From assembly GCA_041916675.1 (NCBI GenBank), contig JAYRZB010000014.1, positions 1 through 14,765 on the forward strand: DNA of 14,765 nt, given 5' to 3'. Shown in pieces: positions 1 to 6,712 of the stretch. Position numbers and translations under genes: made by a program. Each line of letters opens with the position of its first letter. Positions within the stretch are counted from its first letter, which is position 1. The notes under the pieces are model-generated. The model searched no databases and was not told the origin of the DNA. It worked only from the letters and a program-made list of their open reading frames with translations. Source of the DNA: JAYRZB01 sp041916675. Lineage in GTDB: Bacteria > Pseudomonadota > Alphaproteobacteria > Rhizobiales > Devosiaceae.

Positions 1-33
1 AACCGATGAAAAATGAACTGAAAACTGATCCAT
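1..33 (-). CDS. Transposase, N-terminal 11 residues only (truncated by the window edge)
   Basis: The minus-strand ATG at 33-31 is preceded by a perfect AGGAGG at a spacing of 5 bases and reads MDQFSVHFSSV up to position 1. ISAs1-family transposases commonly open with a short M..F..HF.. stretch, so this fits, but 11 residues cannot prove it. The support is mainly positional: it starts 66 bases inside the proposed IS end and points into the element. It is probably the start of the same kind of gene whose tail is seen at 14646-14765. Confidence 0.5.
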   Translation of the reverse strand, partial: MDQFSVHFSSV

Positions 34-78
34 CCAATCCTCCTAAGAGGCTTCAGAATCCAATTCGCCAAAATCCGC

Positions 79-99
79 AACCCATATGCGATTCCCCTG
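79..99 (-). repeat. Terminal inverted repeat (left end) of the IS
   Basis: On the minus strand positions 99 to 79 begin CAGGG, then GA, then ATCGCATATG. The copy at 14641-14661 begins CAGGG, CT, ATCGCATATG. Fifteen of the first 17 positions agree. The two copies face in opposite directions within the window, as the left end of one IS and the right end of another in the same orientation would. The exact outer boundary at 99 is inferred from this comparison. Confidence 0.6.
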
Positions 100-133
100 C
101 CCTTGCGGGGAGGGATGGGGTGGGGGTATGGGG
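100..133. repeat. G-rich dispersed repeat abutting the IS end
   Basis: Positions 107-133 hold five runs of three to five G separated by one to three bases, a classic G-quadruplex-forming pattern. The reverse complement of 100-127 aligns with 14612-14640: ACCCCCACCC is identical, then CCCTCCCC is identical, with small differences between and after. Both copies end directly against an IS end. C/G-rich intergenic repeats of this kind are common in Hyphomicrobiales genomes. The repeat lies downstream of the MFS gene and could affect its transcript end. Confidence 0.6.
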
Positions 134-137
134 AGCC

Positions 138-151
138 ACCGGCAGTCCGGT
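138..151 (-). terminator. Weak hairpin downstream of the MFS gene
   Basis: ACCGG-CAGT-CCGGT forms a 5-bp stem with a 4-base loop, 24 bases past the MFS stop codon. There is no T-tract on either side. It may help end the tetR-MFS transcript, possibly together with the G-rich repeat that follows, but it is short and could be chance in GC-rich DNA. Confidence 0.25.
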
Positions 152-174
152 ATGAACACTCCCGCCCTTTTGCT

Positions 175-1674
175 TTAAACCTCGGCCACAACCGGTTCGG
201 GCGGCTTGCCATAGGCGGGTTCGGCTCTGGGCAGGGGCTTGAGGAAGAGCACTAGCACTGCCACCACGAAGAACACCGCGATTTCGTAAGTGGCGGCGTT
301 GGTGGCGGCATTGACGAAGGCGCTGGGCTGGGAGGTGGCGCCCCATTCCTGCGCGTGTTCGAGCCAGGTGAAAAAGATTTCGCCGACCAGCGCCACGCCC
401 AGCGCGCCACCCACCTGCTGGAAGGCCTGCAGGGCCCCGGAAGCCGAACCGGCATCGCGGCCGGGCACGCCGCTGAGAATGGTCTGGAACAGGCCCGAAA
501 TGCCAATGCCGAGCCCGATGCCCGAAATCAGCAGTGGCGGCACGAAGGCCCAGTGATCAACCGCAGTGGTGACGGCACCCAGGGTGAAGCGCAGATAGGT
601 CATGCCCAGTGCCAATAGCAGCGAGCCGATGGCAACGCGCCACGAGAGGTAGCGCGAGCCCAGCCGCCCGCCGATCAGGGAGGCAATCAACACGCCGGCA
701 GGGAATGGCAGGGTGGTGAAGCCGGATTCGAGCGGGGTGAGCCCGAAGCCGGACTGGAAGAAGATGGCGAGGATCATGAACAGGCCGGGTACGCCGGAAA
801 AGAAGATCAGGGTCATGAAGGCCCCGAGCAGGAAGTTGCGATTTTCCAGCAGGGCCACGGGCAGAAGCTGGGTGAGACCCTGCCGGTCGCGATATTTCTG
901 CCAGGCATAAAAGGCGGCAACGCCGACAAAGGATAGGCCGATCATGACAAAGGCCCAGGCCGGCCAGCCATAGGCGCGGCCTTCGACCAGCGGGAAGATG
1001 AGCAAGAGGATCAGGACGCCGAAAATGCCGATGCCGACGTAATCGTTGGTCATGCCGGGGTGGGGAAGGATCGGCTTGATCATCATGGCTGCAGCAGTGG
1101 TGGCGATGATGCCAAGTGGAATGTTGACCAGAAAGATCGGGCGCCAGTCGAGACCGGCAATGTTGGCCGAGATCAGCAGGCCCCCGGCGATGGGACCGGC
1201 CACCGAGGCCAGCCCGGCGGTGAGGCCAAAAAAGGAAAAGGCGACGCCGCGTTCGCGCGGCGGGAAGATAACCTGCACGATGGCCAGCACCTGCGGAGTC
1301 ATCATGGCGCCGGCAAAGCCCTGGAGGACACGGGCGGCGATGAGGGTTTCAATCGAGGGCGCCAGGCCGCAGACGGCCGAGGTGATGGTGAAACCGACAA
1401 TGCCGGTGAGGAACATGCGCTTGCGGCCAATGATATCGCCGAGCCGCCCGAAGGGCAGGAGCCCGAGAGCGAAGGCCAGAACATAGGCGGCAACCACCCA
1501 TTCGATCTGGCTGGAATTGGCGCCAAGGTTCTGCTGCATCGATGGCAGGGCAACATTGACGATGGTGACATCGATCATGTTCATGAAACTGGCGAGCAGG
1601 AGCACGAAAAGTGCTGTCCAGCGCCGCGGATCGGCCGGTTCGGCCGCGCTCGGGACGGTTGGGTGAGCGGTCAT
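175..1674 (-). CDS. MFS multidrug exporter, DHA2 (EmrB/QacA-like, 14 transmembrane helices)
   Basis: This 499-residue inner-membrane protein is likely a proton-driven exporter of drugs or other toxic small molecules. MNMIDVTIVNVALP at residues 31-44 is the first-helix signature of the DHA2 family, with the Asp that takes part in proton coupling. GRLGDIIGRKR at 76-86 is MFS motif A in the loop between helices 2 and 3. GLASVAGPIAGGLL at 154-167 is the antiporter motif C of helix 5. Length and hydrophobic pattern fit 14 helices. The ATG overlaps the tetR stop codon by 4 bases (ATGA), so the two genes are translationally coupled, with AAGGA upstream inside tetR. No membrane-fusion (EmrA-like) partner is present. 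The substrate cannot be read from sequence. Confidence 0.9.
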   Translation of the reverse strand: MTAHPTVPSAAEPADPRRWTALFVLLLASFMNMIDVTIVNVALPSMQQNLGANSSQIEWVVAAYVLAFALGLLPFGRLGDIIGRKRMFLTGIVGFTITSAVCGLAPSIETLIAARVLQGFAGAMMTPQVLAIVQVIFPPRERGVAFSFFGLTAGLASVAGPIAGGLLISANIAGLDWRPIFLVNIPLGIIATTAAAMMIKPILPHPGMTNDYVGIGIFGVLILLLIFPLVEGRAYGWPAWAFVMIGLSFVGVAAFYAWQKYRDRQGLTQLLPVALLENRNFLLGAFMTLIFFSGVPGLFMILAIFFQSGFGLTPLESGFTTLPFPAGVLIASLIGGRLGSRYLSWRVAIGSLLLALGMTYLRFTLGAVTTAVDHWAFVPPLLISGIGLGIGISGLFQTILSGVPGRDAGSASGALQAFQQVGGALGVALVGEIFFTWLEHAQEWGATSQPSAFVNAATNAATYEIAVFFVVAVLVLFLKPLPRAEPAYGKPPEPVVAEV

Positions 1675-2324
1675 GGGGAGGTATCCTTATCAATAAAATC
1701 CGGATTGGAGACGGCGCGCACGATTTCGGCGGCCAAGCGGTCGTAGGCGGAAAGGTTTGAGGCGTGGCGGCGCCAGAAATCGGACAGCGCACCGGTGATC
1801 ATATGGGCGCCGCCCACCGGATCGAGATCGGGGTGCAGAGAGCCATCGGCAGCGCCTTTTTGCAGGATGTCGCGCATCTGGGTGAACCAGAAAGCATTCA
1901 TCGAGGTGACGGGATCAGTGGTGGTGCCGCTGCGGCGGGCCCGGTCGAGCAGTTCGGAGAACACCACGACAAGGGCGGGGGATTCGATCAGCGTCTCGCG
2001 GAAATCGGCAAGCTCGAACAACAGTTCCTTGCGGCCCGAATGCTGGCCCGGCGGATGGCGGCGGCTCTGGGCGGCGAACTGGTGGCGGATGGTTTCGGCC
2101 ACCAAACCAATCAGCGCCTCCTTGGAGGGCACGTGATAGTGCAAGGTCGCCACGTTGATGCCGACGCGCTCGGCAATGTCGCGGGTGCGCAGGCCTTCAA
2201 AACCCTTCTCGATGATGAGGTCACGGGCGGCCATGGCGATGGCATGGCGCCGGTCGCCGGTGCATTCGCGGCCGGGGCCAAACCGGGGACTGGCGGGTGG
2301 GAGTGTGGCTGGATCGGAGGACAT
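1671..2324 (-). CDS. TetR-family transcriptional repressor
   Basis: This is a one-component regulator of about 217 residues. The N-terminal helix-turn-helix is clear: AARDLIIEKGFEGLRTRDIA leads into ERVGINVATLHYHVPSKEAL, the standard TetR_N pattern with the YH.PSKE recognition-helix end. The C-terminal ligand and dimerisation domain is variable, as usual. I prefer the ATG at 2324 (MSSDP...) with GGGAAA upstream. An in-frame ATG at 2363 would add 13 residues and place the start almost against the operator palindrome. The gene leads the tetR-MFS pair and overlaps the exporter start, so it probably represses its own operon and is released by an exporter substrate. Confidence 0.85.
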   Translation of the reverse strand: MSSDPATLPPASPRFGPGRECTGDRRHAIAMAARDLIIEKGFEGLRTRDIAERVGINVATLHYHVPSKEALIGLVAETIRHQFAAQSRRHPPGQHSGRKELLFELADFRETLIESPALVVVFSELLDRARRSGTTTDPVTSMNAFWFTQMRDILQKGAADGSLHPDLDPVGGAHMITGALSDFWRRHASNLSAYDRLAAEIVRAVSNPDFIDKDTSP

Positions 2325-2380
2325 GGCATTTCCCGGCCGCACAACGCGGCAGGCAGCGCACATAGCATAGGTTTATCTCT

Positions 2381-2402
2381 CTATCAATCATTTGATTGAG
2401 AG
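2381..2402. promoter_or_regulatory. Palindromic operator candidate for the TetR regulator
   Basis: TCAATCATTTGATTGA (2384-2399) is a perfect 7-bp inverted repeat about a TT centre. After one mismatched pair it extends by two more matching pairs to 22 bp. It lies 57 bases upstream of the preferred tetR start, in the AT-rich part of the divergent gap, which is typical in size and position for a TetR dimer site. A TATGCT at 2369-2364 on the minus strand could be the -10 of the tetR promoter. The gene on the other side starts 155 bases away, so control of both is possible but less certain. Confidence 0.65.
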
Positions 2403-2556
2403 GACGCCTGGCCGCTGGCGCGGGCGGGTTTTCCAGACTTCATAAACCAAAACCGCACGCAAAAACGCTTACCCGCGAATCTGAGGCCGGTCGTTCATCT
2501 TGCAGTCATCTAATTGGCGTTAGCCACGTCCCGGGATTTAAACAGAGGACGTCGAC

Positions 2557-3768
2557 GTGACCCTGAACAAACTTTTCTCGATCGCACTTGTTTCCGGCAC
2601 TGCCCTGGTGGCATTTGCCCCAACTGCCATGGCTCTTGACGCCAAGGCTTTCGCGGATTCGATTTCCGCCGCCTATGCGCTGTCAGGCTACAACATCACC
2701 TTTGGCGATGCGGTGCTGGAAGGCGACAAGATCACCATCAACGGGTTGACCGCCACCGTCGCCGGTGGCCCCACCGAGCCCTACAAGATCGACACCCCCC
2801 TGACCTTTACCGGCGTGGCGGAAGTCGAAGGCGGTTACACCGCCCAGGAACTCGCCATCCCCGACGTCAACTCGACGATCGATGGCGTGACCATTTCGAT
2901 CAAGGACATCCGGGCCAACGGCCTGTGGGTGCCGGCCGCGGGCACGGCCTCGATCACCGACACGATGCAGATTGCCGCCAAGGTTTCGACCGGCGCCATT
3001 GCGTTCTCAACCCCGGAAGGCGAAGTGGTTTCGCTGGCGTCCGTTGTTTCGGACAGCCAGTTCATGCCGGCCCAGGGTGCCGATACGCTGGAATCGATGA
3101 CCGGCACGGTCAAGTTCGACGGGCTCAAGATCGACCTGTCCCAGATCAAGGAAACAGCCGACCGCGCCACGATCGATGGGCTCGGCATCAACACCATGAC
3201 AGGCTCGGGCTTTGAGGAATTCAGCTGGACGCTCGGCGACGGCACGATCGATCTCAGCGAGTTTTCGGTGACGCTCGATGGCATCGGCAAGCTGACCACC
3301 TCGCTGAACCTGACCGGCTACACCGCAGAACTGCTGACCGGTCTGATGAAGGCGCAGGAAGAAGCAGCCGCAGCGGGCGGCACCACCGAAGAGCAGACCG
3401 CAGCCCTTGAAGCGGTGGGCATGGAAATGCTGATGAAGCTGGCCATCGGTGGGGCCAAGGTGCGCTATGACGATGCCGGGTTTGCCGGCAAGGCGCTCGA
3501 TTTCTCGGCTGCCCAGAGCGGTTCGACCCGCGCAGATCTGGTGGCTGGGCTGAACCTGATGGTTCCGGCCATGCTGTCGGGCCTGGGCACCAATCCGCTG
3601 ATCAAGGATGCGGGCGATGCCATTTCGGCCTTCCTCAACGACCCCAAGAATATCGAGATCTCGGTTGCACCGGCCTCGCCGCTGCCGCTGATGACGCTGA
3701 TGGGTGCGGCAGGCGACACCGATGGGCTGATCGACATGCTGGCGGTCAAGGTCGTTGCCAACCAGTAA
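2557..3768 (+). CDS. Secreted protein of unknown function, beta-rich
   Basis: This 403-residue protein uses a GTG start, with AGAGGA at 2544-2549 as ribosome binding site. The N-terminus has a short basic stretch, a hydrophobic core and a signal peptidase I site near residue 26 (TAMA then LDAK), so it is probably periplasmic or outer-membrane associated. The rest is made of alternating hydrophobic/polar stretches with many short repeating phrases such as D.ITINGLTA, STIDGVTISI, VKFDGLKIDL and GTIDLSEFSV. These read as successive beta strands, loosely like AsmA or lipid-transfer beta-groove proteins, but I do not recognise a named family. An Ala/Glu-rich helix lies around residues 265-300. There are no cysteines or obvious catalytic motifs. 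It is followed by a strong hairpin and appears to be transcribed alone. Confidence 0.8.
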   Translation: MTLNKLFSIALVSGTALVAFAPTAMALDAKAFADSISAAYALSGYNITFGDAVLEGDKITINGLTATVAGGPTEPYKIDTPLTFTGVAEVEGGYTAQELAIPDVNSTIDGVTISIKDIRANGLWVPAAGTASITDTMQIAAKVSTGAIAFSTPEGEVVSLASVVSDSQFMPAQGADTLESMTGTVKFDGLKIDLSQIKETADRATIDGLGINTMTGSGFEEFSWTLGDGTIDLSEFSVTLDGIGKLTTSLNLTGYTAELLTGLMKAQEEAAAAGGTTEEQTAALEAVGMEMLMKLAIGGAKVRYDDAGFAGKALDFSAAQSGSTRADLVAGLNLMVPAMLSGLGTNPLIKDAGDAISAFLNDPKNIEISVAPASPLPLMTLMGAAGDTDGLIDMLAVKVVANQ

Positions 3769-3782
3769 ATGCTGGATTGACC

Positions 3783-3814
3783 TGATGTGCCGGGCCCATG
3801 GGTCCGGCACATCA
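3783..3814 (+). terminator. Strong hairpin after the secreted-protein gene
   Basis: TGATGTGCCGG (3783-3793) pairs perfectly with CCGGCACATCA (3804-3814), an 11-bp stem, and the inner GCCC/GGGT can add more pairs. It begins 15 bases after the stop codon. There is no clear T-tract on the plus side, so it may act as a Rho-assisted terminator or 3'-end stabiliser rather than a textbook intrinsic terminator. Confidence 0.6.
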
Positions 3815-3861
3815 AGCGGGTTTGAGGTGAATTGTTCAGTTCCCTGGGGCATAATGGGCCC

Positions 3862-4566
3862 ATGAGTGAACACACCTCCCCCAAGACCCGGACGCTCGGC
3901 CATGTCACCGACTGGGTCTTTGATCTCGACAACACGCTTTATCCGCGCAGCTGCAATCTGTTTGCCCAGATCGATACGCGCATCACCTCCTATGTGATGG
4001 ATGTGACACGGCTCGACTTTGCCGAGGCGCGGGCCCTGCAGAAGGCCTATTACCGCGACTACGGCACGACGCTGAACGGGCTGATGCAGCAGCACGAGAT
4101 CGATCCCGACCATTTTCTCAACACCGTGCACGACATCGATTATTCGCCGGTTGATGCGCACCCCGAACTGGTCGACGCGATCAGGACCCTGCCGGGGCGC
4201 AAGTTCATCCTGACCAATGGCGATGTCGGCCATGCCGAAGCGGTGCTGAACCGGGTGGGCGCAGCGGGGCTGTTTGCCGGTATTTACGATATCCGCGCCA
4301 TGGCCTACCGGCCCAAGCCGCTGCCGGAAGCCTATGATGGTTTTCTGCGCGAGCACGGGATCGATCCGAACCGGGCGGCCATGTTCGACGATCTCGAAAA
4401 AAACCTTCTGGTGCCCCATGATGTGGGCATGGCGACCGTGCATGTGGTGGCCGGGCCCGAATTTGCCCACGAACAGGTGGAAGCCTGGGAACTGGGTCGA
4501 TCAGGCGCCGGGCATGTGCACCACGTGACCGATGACCTGGCGGGCTTTCTGCGCGACCTGCCCTAA
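3862..4566 (+). CDS. HAD-superfamily pyrimidine 5'-nucleotidase-like phosphatase
   Basis: This 234-residue cytoplasmic hydrolase shows all four HAD motifs. Motif I is VFDLDNTLYP with nucleophile Asp21 and general acid/base Asp23. Motif II is FILTNGD with Thr118. The motif III Lys152 is in YRPKPLPEAY, and motif IV is MFDDLEKN with Asp176 and Asp177. DNTLYP and the all-helical cap between residues 35 and 105 match the pyrimidine 5'-nucleotidase branch (SDT1/phm8-like), which dephosphorylates nucleoside monophosphates such as UMP. The ATG at 3862 is chosen over an upstream TTG at 3832 because homologues usually begin 15-20 residues before motif I. It is followed by the murA-like gene after 66 bases on the same strand, possibly in one transcript. 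The substrate is inferred from family only. Confidence 0.85.
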   Translation: MSEHTSPKTRTLGHVTDWVFDLDNTLYPRSCNLFAQIDTRITSYVMDVTRLDFAEARALQKAYYRDYGTTLNGLMQQHEIDPDHFLNTVHDIDYSPVDAHPELVDAIRTLPGRKFILTNGDVGHAEAVLNRVGAAGLFAGIYDIRAMAYRPKPLPEAYDGFLREHGIDPNRAAMFDDLEKNLLVPHDVGMATVHVVAGPEFAHEQVEAWELGRSGAGHVHHVTDDLAGFLRDLP

Positions 4567-4632
4567 AGGGCCCTTGCGCTGGCGCGTCGGCGCCGTCATA
4601 TCCCCTTCACACTCCCAACTCCGGAACCTTCC

Positions 4633-5922
4633 ATGGCAGATCTGATCGTTGATGGCGGCCACCCCGTCTCGGGCACCGTGCGCCCCTCGGGCAACAAGAA
4701 TGCGGTGCTGCCCATGCTGTGCGCAACGCTGTTGACCGACCAGGAAGTGCGGCTCGAAAACGTGCCCGAGATCAGCGATATCGATAAGCTGGTCGAATAT
4801 TTCCGCCTGAAAGGATCGCGCGTCGAGCGCGACCTGAAGGCGCAGACGCTGGTGATCCAGCACGATTTTGCGGCCTTCGAAACCTCGGATGCCGAACTGC
4901 CGGTGGGAATCCGCGCCGCCGTGCTGCTGCTGGCCCCGGTGATCGTGCGCTCGGGGCGCCTGACCTTTGACACCGAGGCCAAGGGCTGCGCGCTGGGCGT
5001 GCGCGAGATCGACCCGCACCTTGAAATCCTCGAGCGGTTCGGCAACCGGATCGTAGGCACCAGGCCCTATCGCATTGCACGCCAGGGGGCGCTGACGGCG
5101 GCCGATATCTGGCCCGACTATGCCTCGGTGACGGCAACGGAAACCTTTGCCATGATTGCGGCCACGGCCGAAGGCACCTCGACGCTGACCAATGCGGCCT
5201 CCGAACCGCATGTGCAGGCGCTGTGCCAGATGCTGGTAGCGATGGGGGCAAAAATCGAGGGCCTTGGGACCTCGCTTCTGACCATTACCGGGGTGGAAAA
5301 GCTTGGTGGCACGGTGGCGCGCGTGCCCGACGATCACCATGAGGTGGCCACGTTCCTTGCCATTGGCGGGGTGACCGGGGGGCGGTTGCGGGTTGAAACC
5401 GACATGGGCCCGCACATGACGCTGATCCTGCGCCAGTTCGGCAAGCTCGGGCTGCAGTTTGAGCAGGATGAGACCAGCGTGACCGTGACCGGCTGGACGC
5501 GCACGATTACCGAACCCTATACGGCGGAAATGCTGCCCAAGGTCGAGGCGGCGCCGTGGCCATATTTTCCCGCCGACCTGTTGCCGCATGCGGTGGGGAT
5601 TTCGGTTGGCTGCAGCGGCGAGATCCTGTTCTGGAACAAGGTCTATGAAGGCGCTTTGGGCTGGAGCTCGGAGCTCCTGAAATTCGGCGCGCGGGTGCAC
5701 CTGTCGGACCCGCACCGGCTGATCGTTTTCGGCGGCAATACCCTGCGTCCGGCAACGGTGGAAGCGCCCTATATCATTCGCGTAGTGGTGGCACTGCTGC
5801 TCTCGGCGATCCAGATCGAAGGGCAATCGCGGATCAAGAACGCCGACCCCATCCGGCGCGCCTATCCGCACTTTGTGGAAAAACTGACCGCACTCGGCGC
5901 CAAGGTGCGCTGGGAAGGTTAG
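4633..5922 (+). CDS. MurA-type enolpyruvyl transferase (diverged paralogue)
   Basis: This 429-residue protein has the EPSP synthase/MurA fold. MurA moves the enolpyruvyl group of phosphoenolpyruvate to UDP-GlcNAc, the first committed step of peptidoglycan synthesis. Catalytic positions are kept: Lys22-Asn23 (SGNKNAVLP), Arg94, Cys119 in KGCALGVREID (the Cys that fosfomycin alkylates in MurA), Arg124 and Asp315 in YFPADLL. Around these the protein departs strongly from usual alphaproteobacterial MurA. The normal LPGGCAIG.RPVDLH is EAKGCALGVREIDPHL, and the usual H.DRGYERLEEKL near the end is DPIRRAYPHFVEKL. It is therefore probably a second MurA-like enzyme beside a canonical copy elsewhere, with UDP-GlcNAc or another nucleotide-linked acceptor. 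The ribosome binding site GGAA (4623-4626) is weak. Confidence 0.8.
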   Translation: MADLIVDGGHPVSGTVRPSGNKNAVLPMLCATLLTDQEVRLENVPEISDIDKLVEYFRLKGSRVERDLKAQTLVIQHDFAAFETSDAELPVGIRAAVLLLAPVIVRSGRLTFDTEAKGCALGVREIDPHLEILERFGNRIVGTRPYRIARQGALTAADIWPDYASVTATETFAMIAATAEGTSTLTNAASEPHVQALCQMLVAMGAKIEGLGTSLLTITGVEKLGGTVARVPDDHHEVATFLAIGGVTGGRLRVETDMGPHMTLILRQFGKLGLQFEQDETSVTVTGWTRTITEPYTAEMLPKVEAAPWPYFPADLLPHAVGISVGCSGEILFWNKVYEGALGWSSELLKFGARVHLSDPHRLIVFGGNTLRPATVEAPYIIRVVVALLLSAIQIEGQSRIKNADPIRRAYPHFVEKLTALGAKVRWEG

Positions 5923-6234
5923 GTCATGGCCAAGTAGGCGGTAGGCGATCAACCCGGCAATGGACCTGTCGGCACCGGCCGCGAGGTCGCCCAGCAGTGC
6001 CGCTGCGCCCGCGGTGGCATGATCGGCCCGGATATCGGCCCCTTTGATGCGCTTCTGGAAATCGGCGCTGTACTTTCCAAGATCATGCAGCAGCCCGGCG
6101 AGATAGGCCGCGCGCTCAAGGCCGAAGGGCCGCGCCATTTTCTTAGCAAGCGCTGCCACCGCCATCAGGTGCTCGGCCAACGGCTGCCAGTCACGCGTGT
6201 CGCCGGGCGTTCTGGAATGCGCGTCGTGCGTCAT
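5923..6234 (-). pseudogene. cas3: Truncated Cas3 HD-nuclease domain (CRISPR-Cas type I remnant)
   Basis: Minus-strand residues 1-104 from the ATG at 6234 read as the N-terminus of a Cas3 HD domain: DWQPLAEHLMAVAALA, then AAYLAGLLHDLGKYSADFQ, then DHATAGAAALLG, then IAGLIAYRLLGHD. The metal-binding His of EHL, the His-Asp of LLHDLGK and the His of DHATAGA are present. In intact Cas3 the last stretch continues as the next metal-binding motif (GHH.GLP). Here it breaks off at GHD, exactly at the murA-like stop codon, and the frame then runs into the antisense of that gene. The rest of the HD domain and the whole helicase are missing. No ribosome binding site, other cas gene or CRISPR repeat is seen nearby. 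This is a non-functional scar. Confidence 0.75.
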
Positions 6235-6357
6235 GCCAAATCATCAACGCTCGCGTTCGTGTCTACCCGCGGCATGATTGGCACCGAGGCATCCCAAAAC
6301 CGGACCCACGTCAGCACGCCGAGCGCAAGTTGCCGCAATTACTGAGCCAGAAGAAAC

Positions 6358-6447
6358 TGGCGGAGAGAGAGGGATTCGAACCCTCGAGACGGTTACCCGC
6401 CTACACACTTTCCAGGCGTGCGCCTTCGACCACTCGGCCATCTCTCC
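6358..6447 (-). tRNA. tRNA-Ser (anticodon GGA)
   Basis: On the minus strand GGAGAGA (6447 downward) pairs with TCTCTCC in a 7-bp acceptor stem. The anticodon loop is CTGGAAA, giving anticodon GGA, which reads UCC and UCU serine codons. The T-arm GGTTCGAATCC is canonical. A long variable arm of the class II type is present (GGCGGGTAACCCGCC). CCA is genome-encoded at 6360-6358. Discriminator base is G, as in tRNA-Ser. The 3' end points at the cas3 remnant, consistent with tRNA 3' ends being integration sites. Confidence 0.97.
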
Positions 6448-6539
6448 GCATATCGTCCGGCCCTTTTTGACACCGCTGGAAAAGCGGAAGGGGTGGGGCG
6501 AGCCGGCGCGGGGCGAACCCTTTTGGCCGAGCGCGCGCA

Positions 6540-6567
6540 TCTATACCCAAGCGTGGCCTATTCGCAA
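6540..6567 (-). promoter_or_regulatory. Sigma-70-type promoter candidate for tRNA-Ser
   Basis: On the minus strand TTGCGA (6567-6562) and TATAGA (6545-6540) are 16 bases apart, a good housekeeping-promoter match. Initiation near 6533 would give a leader of about 85 bases before the tRNA. The direct repeat CAAGCGTGGC (plus strand, 6548-6557 and 6575-6584) brackets the -35 box. Confidence 0.5.
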
Positions 6568-6591
6568 GTGATCACAAGCGTGGCATGAGCA

Positions 6592-6619
6592 TTGATTGGG
6601 GCAAACTGCGACTTATCTT
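6592..6619 (+). promoter_or_regulatory. Promoter candidate for the membrane protein-msrA operon
   Basis: TTGATT (6592-6597) and TATCTT (6614-6619) are spaced by 16 bases. Initiation near 6626 lies upstream of the preferred start at 6713 and downstream of the longest possible reading-frame start at 6596, which argues against that longer start. The match is moderate. Confidence 0.35.
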
Positions 6620-6712
6620 GTGCTTTGTGAGCCCGCTATGCCACAAGAAGGCGCGGTAGAACTTGGACTTTGGCATGTGCCCGGACCGATCCGGGCCGGT
6701 TGGATTGCGGCA

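Larger units (their letters stand above)
1..99 (-). mobile_element. Left (5') end of an insertion sequence, probably ISAs1 family, truncated by the window edge
   Basis: Read on the minus strand from position 99, the sequence opens with CAGGGGAATCGCATATGG, then about 45 bases of leader, an AGGAGG ribosome binding site (39-44), and an ATG at 33-31 that runs off the window. The opening bases match the IS end at the right edge of the window (14641 onward: CAGGG, two different bases, then ATCGCATATG). This is the pattern expected of the left and right terminal inverted repeats of one element type. The family is assigned from the clearer transposase tail at the right edge. The IS body lies outside the window. 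Confidence 0.6.

Noticed and set aside
3007..4470. 487-codon open frame on the minus strand across the secreted-protein and HAD genes
   Set aside because: It crosses two well-supported plus-strand genes and a strong hairpin, and its product is His/Arg/Gly-rich with no domain pattern.
4501..5922. Very long open frame antisense to the murA-like and HAD genes, continuous with the Cas3 fragment
   Set aside because: The Cas3 likeness stops at residue 104. The rest is the shadow of the murA-like gene in GC-rich DNA, with His/Gly/Arg-rich sequence typical of antisense frames.
5900..6360. Possible CRISPR array near the Cas3 remnant
   Set aside because: I looked for regularly spaced repeats of 25-37 bases on both strands and saw none. 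The interval holds only the cas3 fragment and a short non-repetitive spacer before tRNA-Ser.
6596..6712. Longer N-terminus for the small membrane protein (start at 6596 or 6638)
   Set aside because: The extra residues precede the natural hydrophobic first helix and overlap a promoter candidate, so the start at 6713 is preferred.
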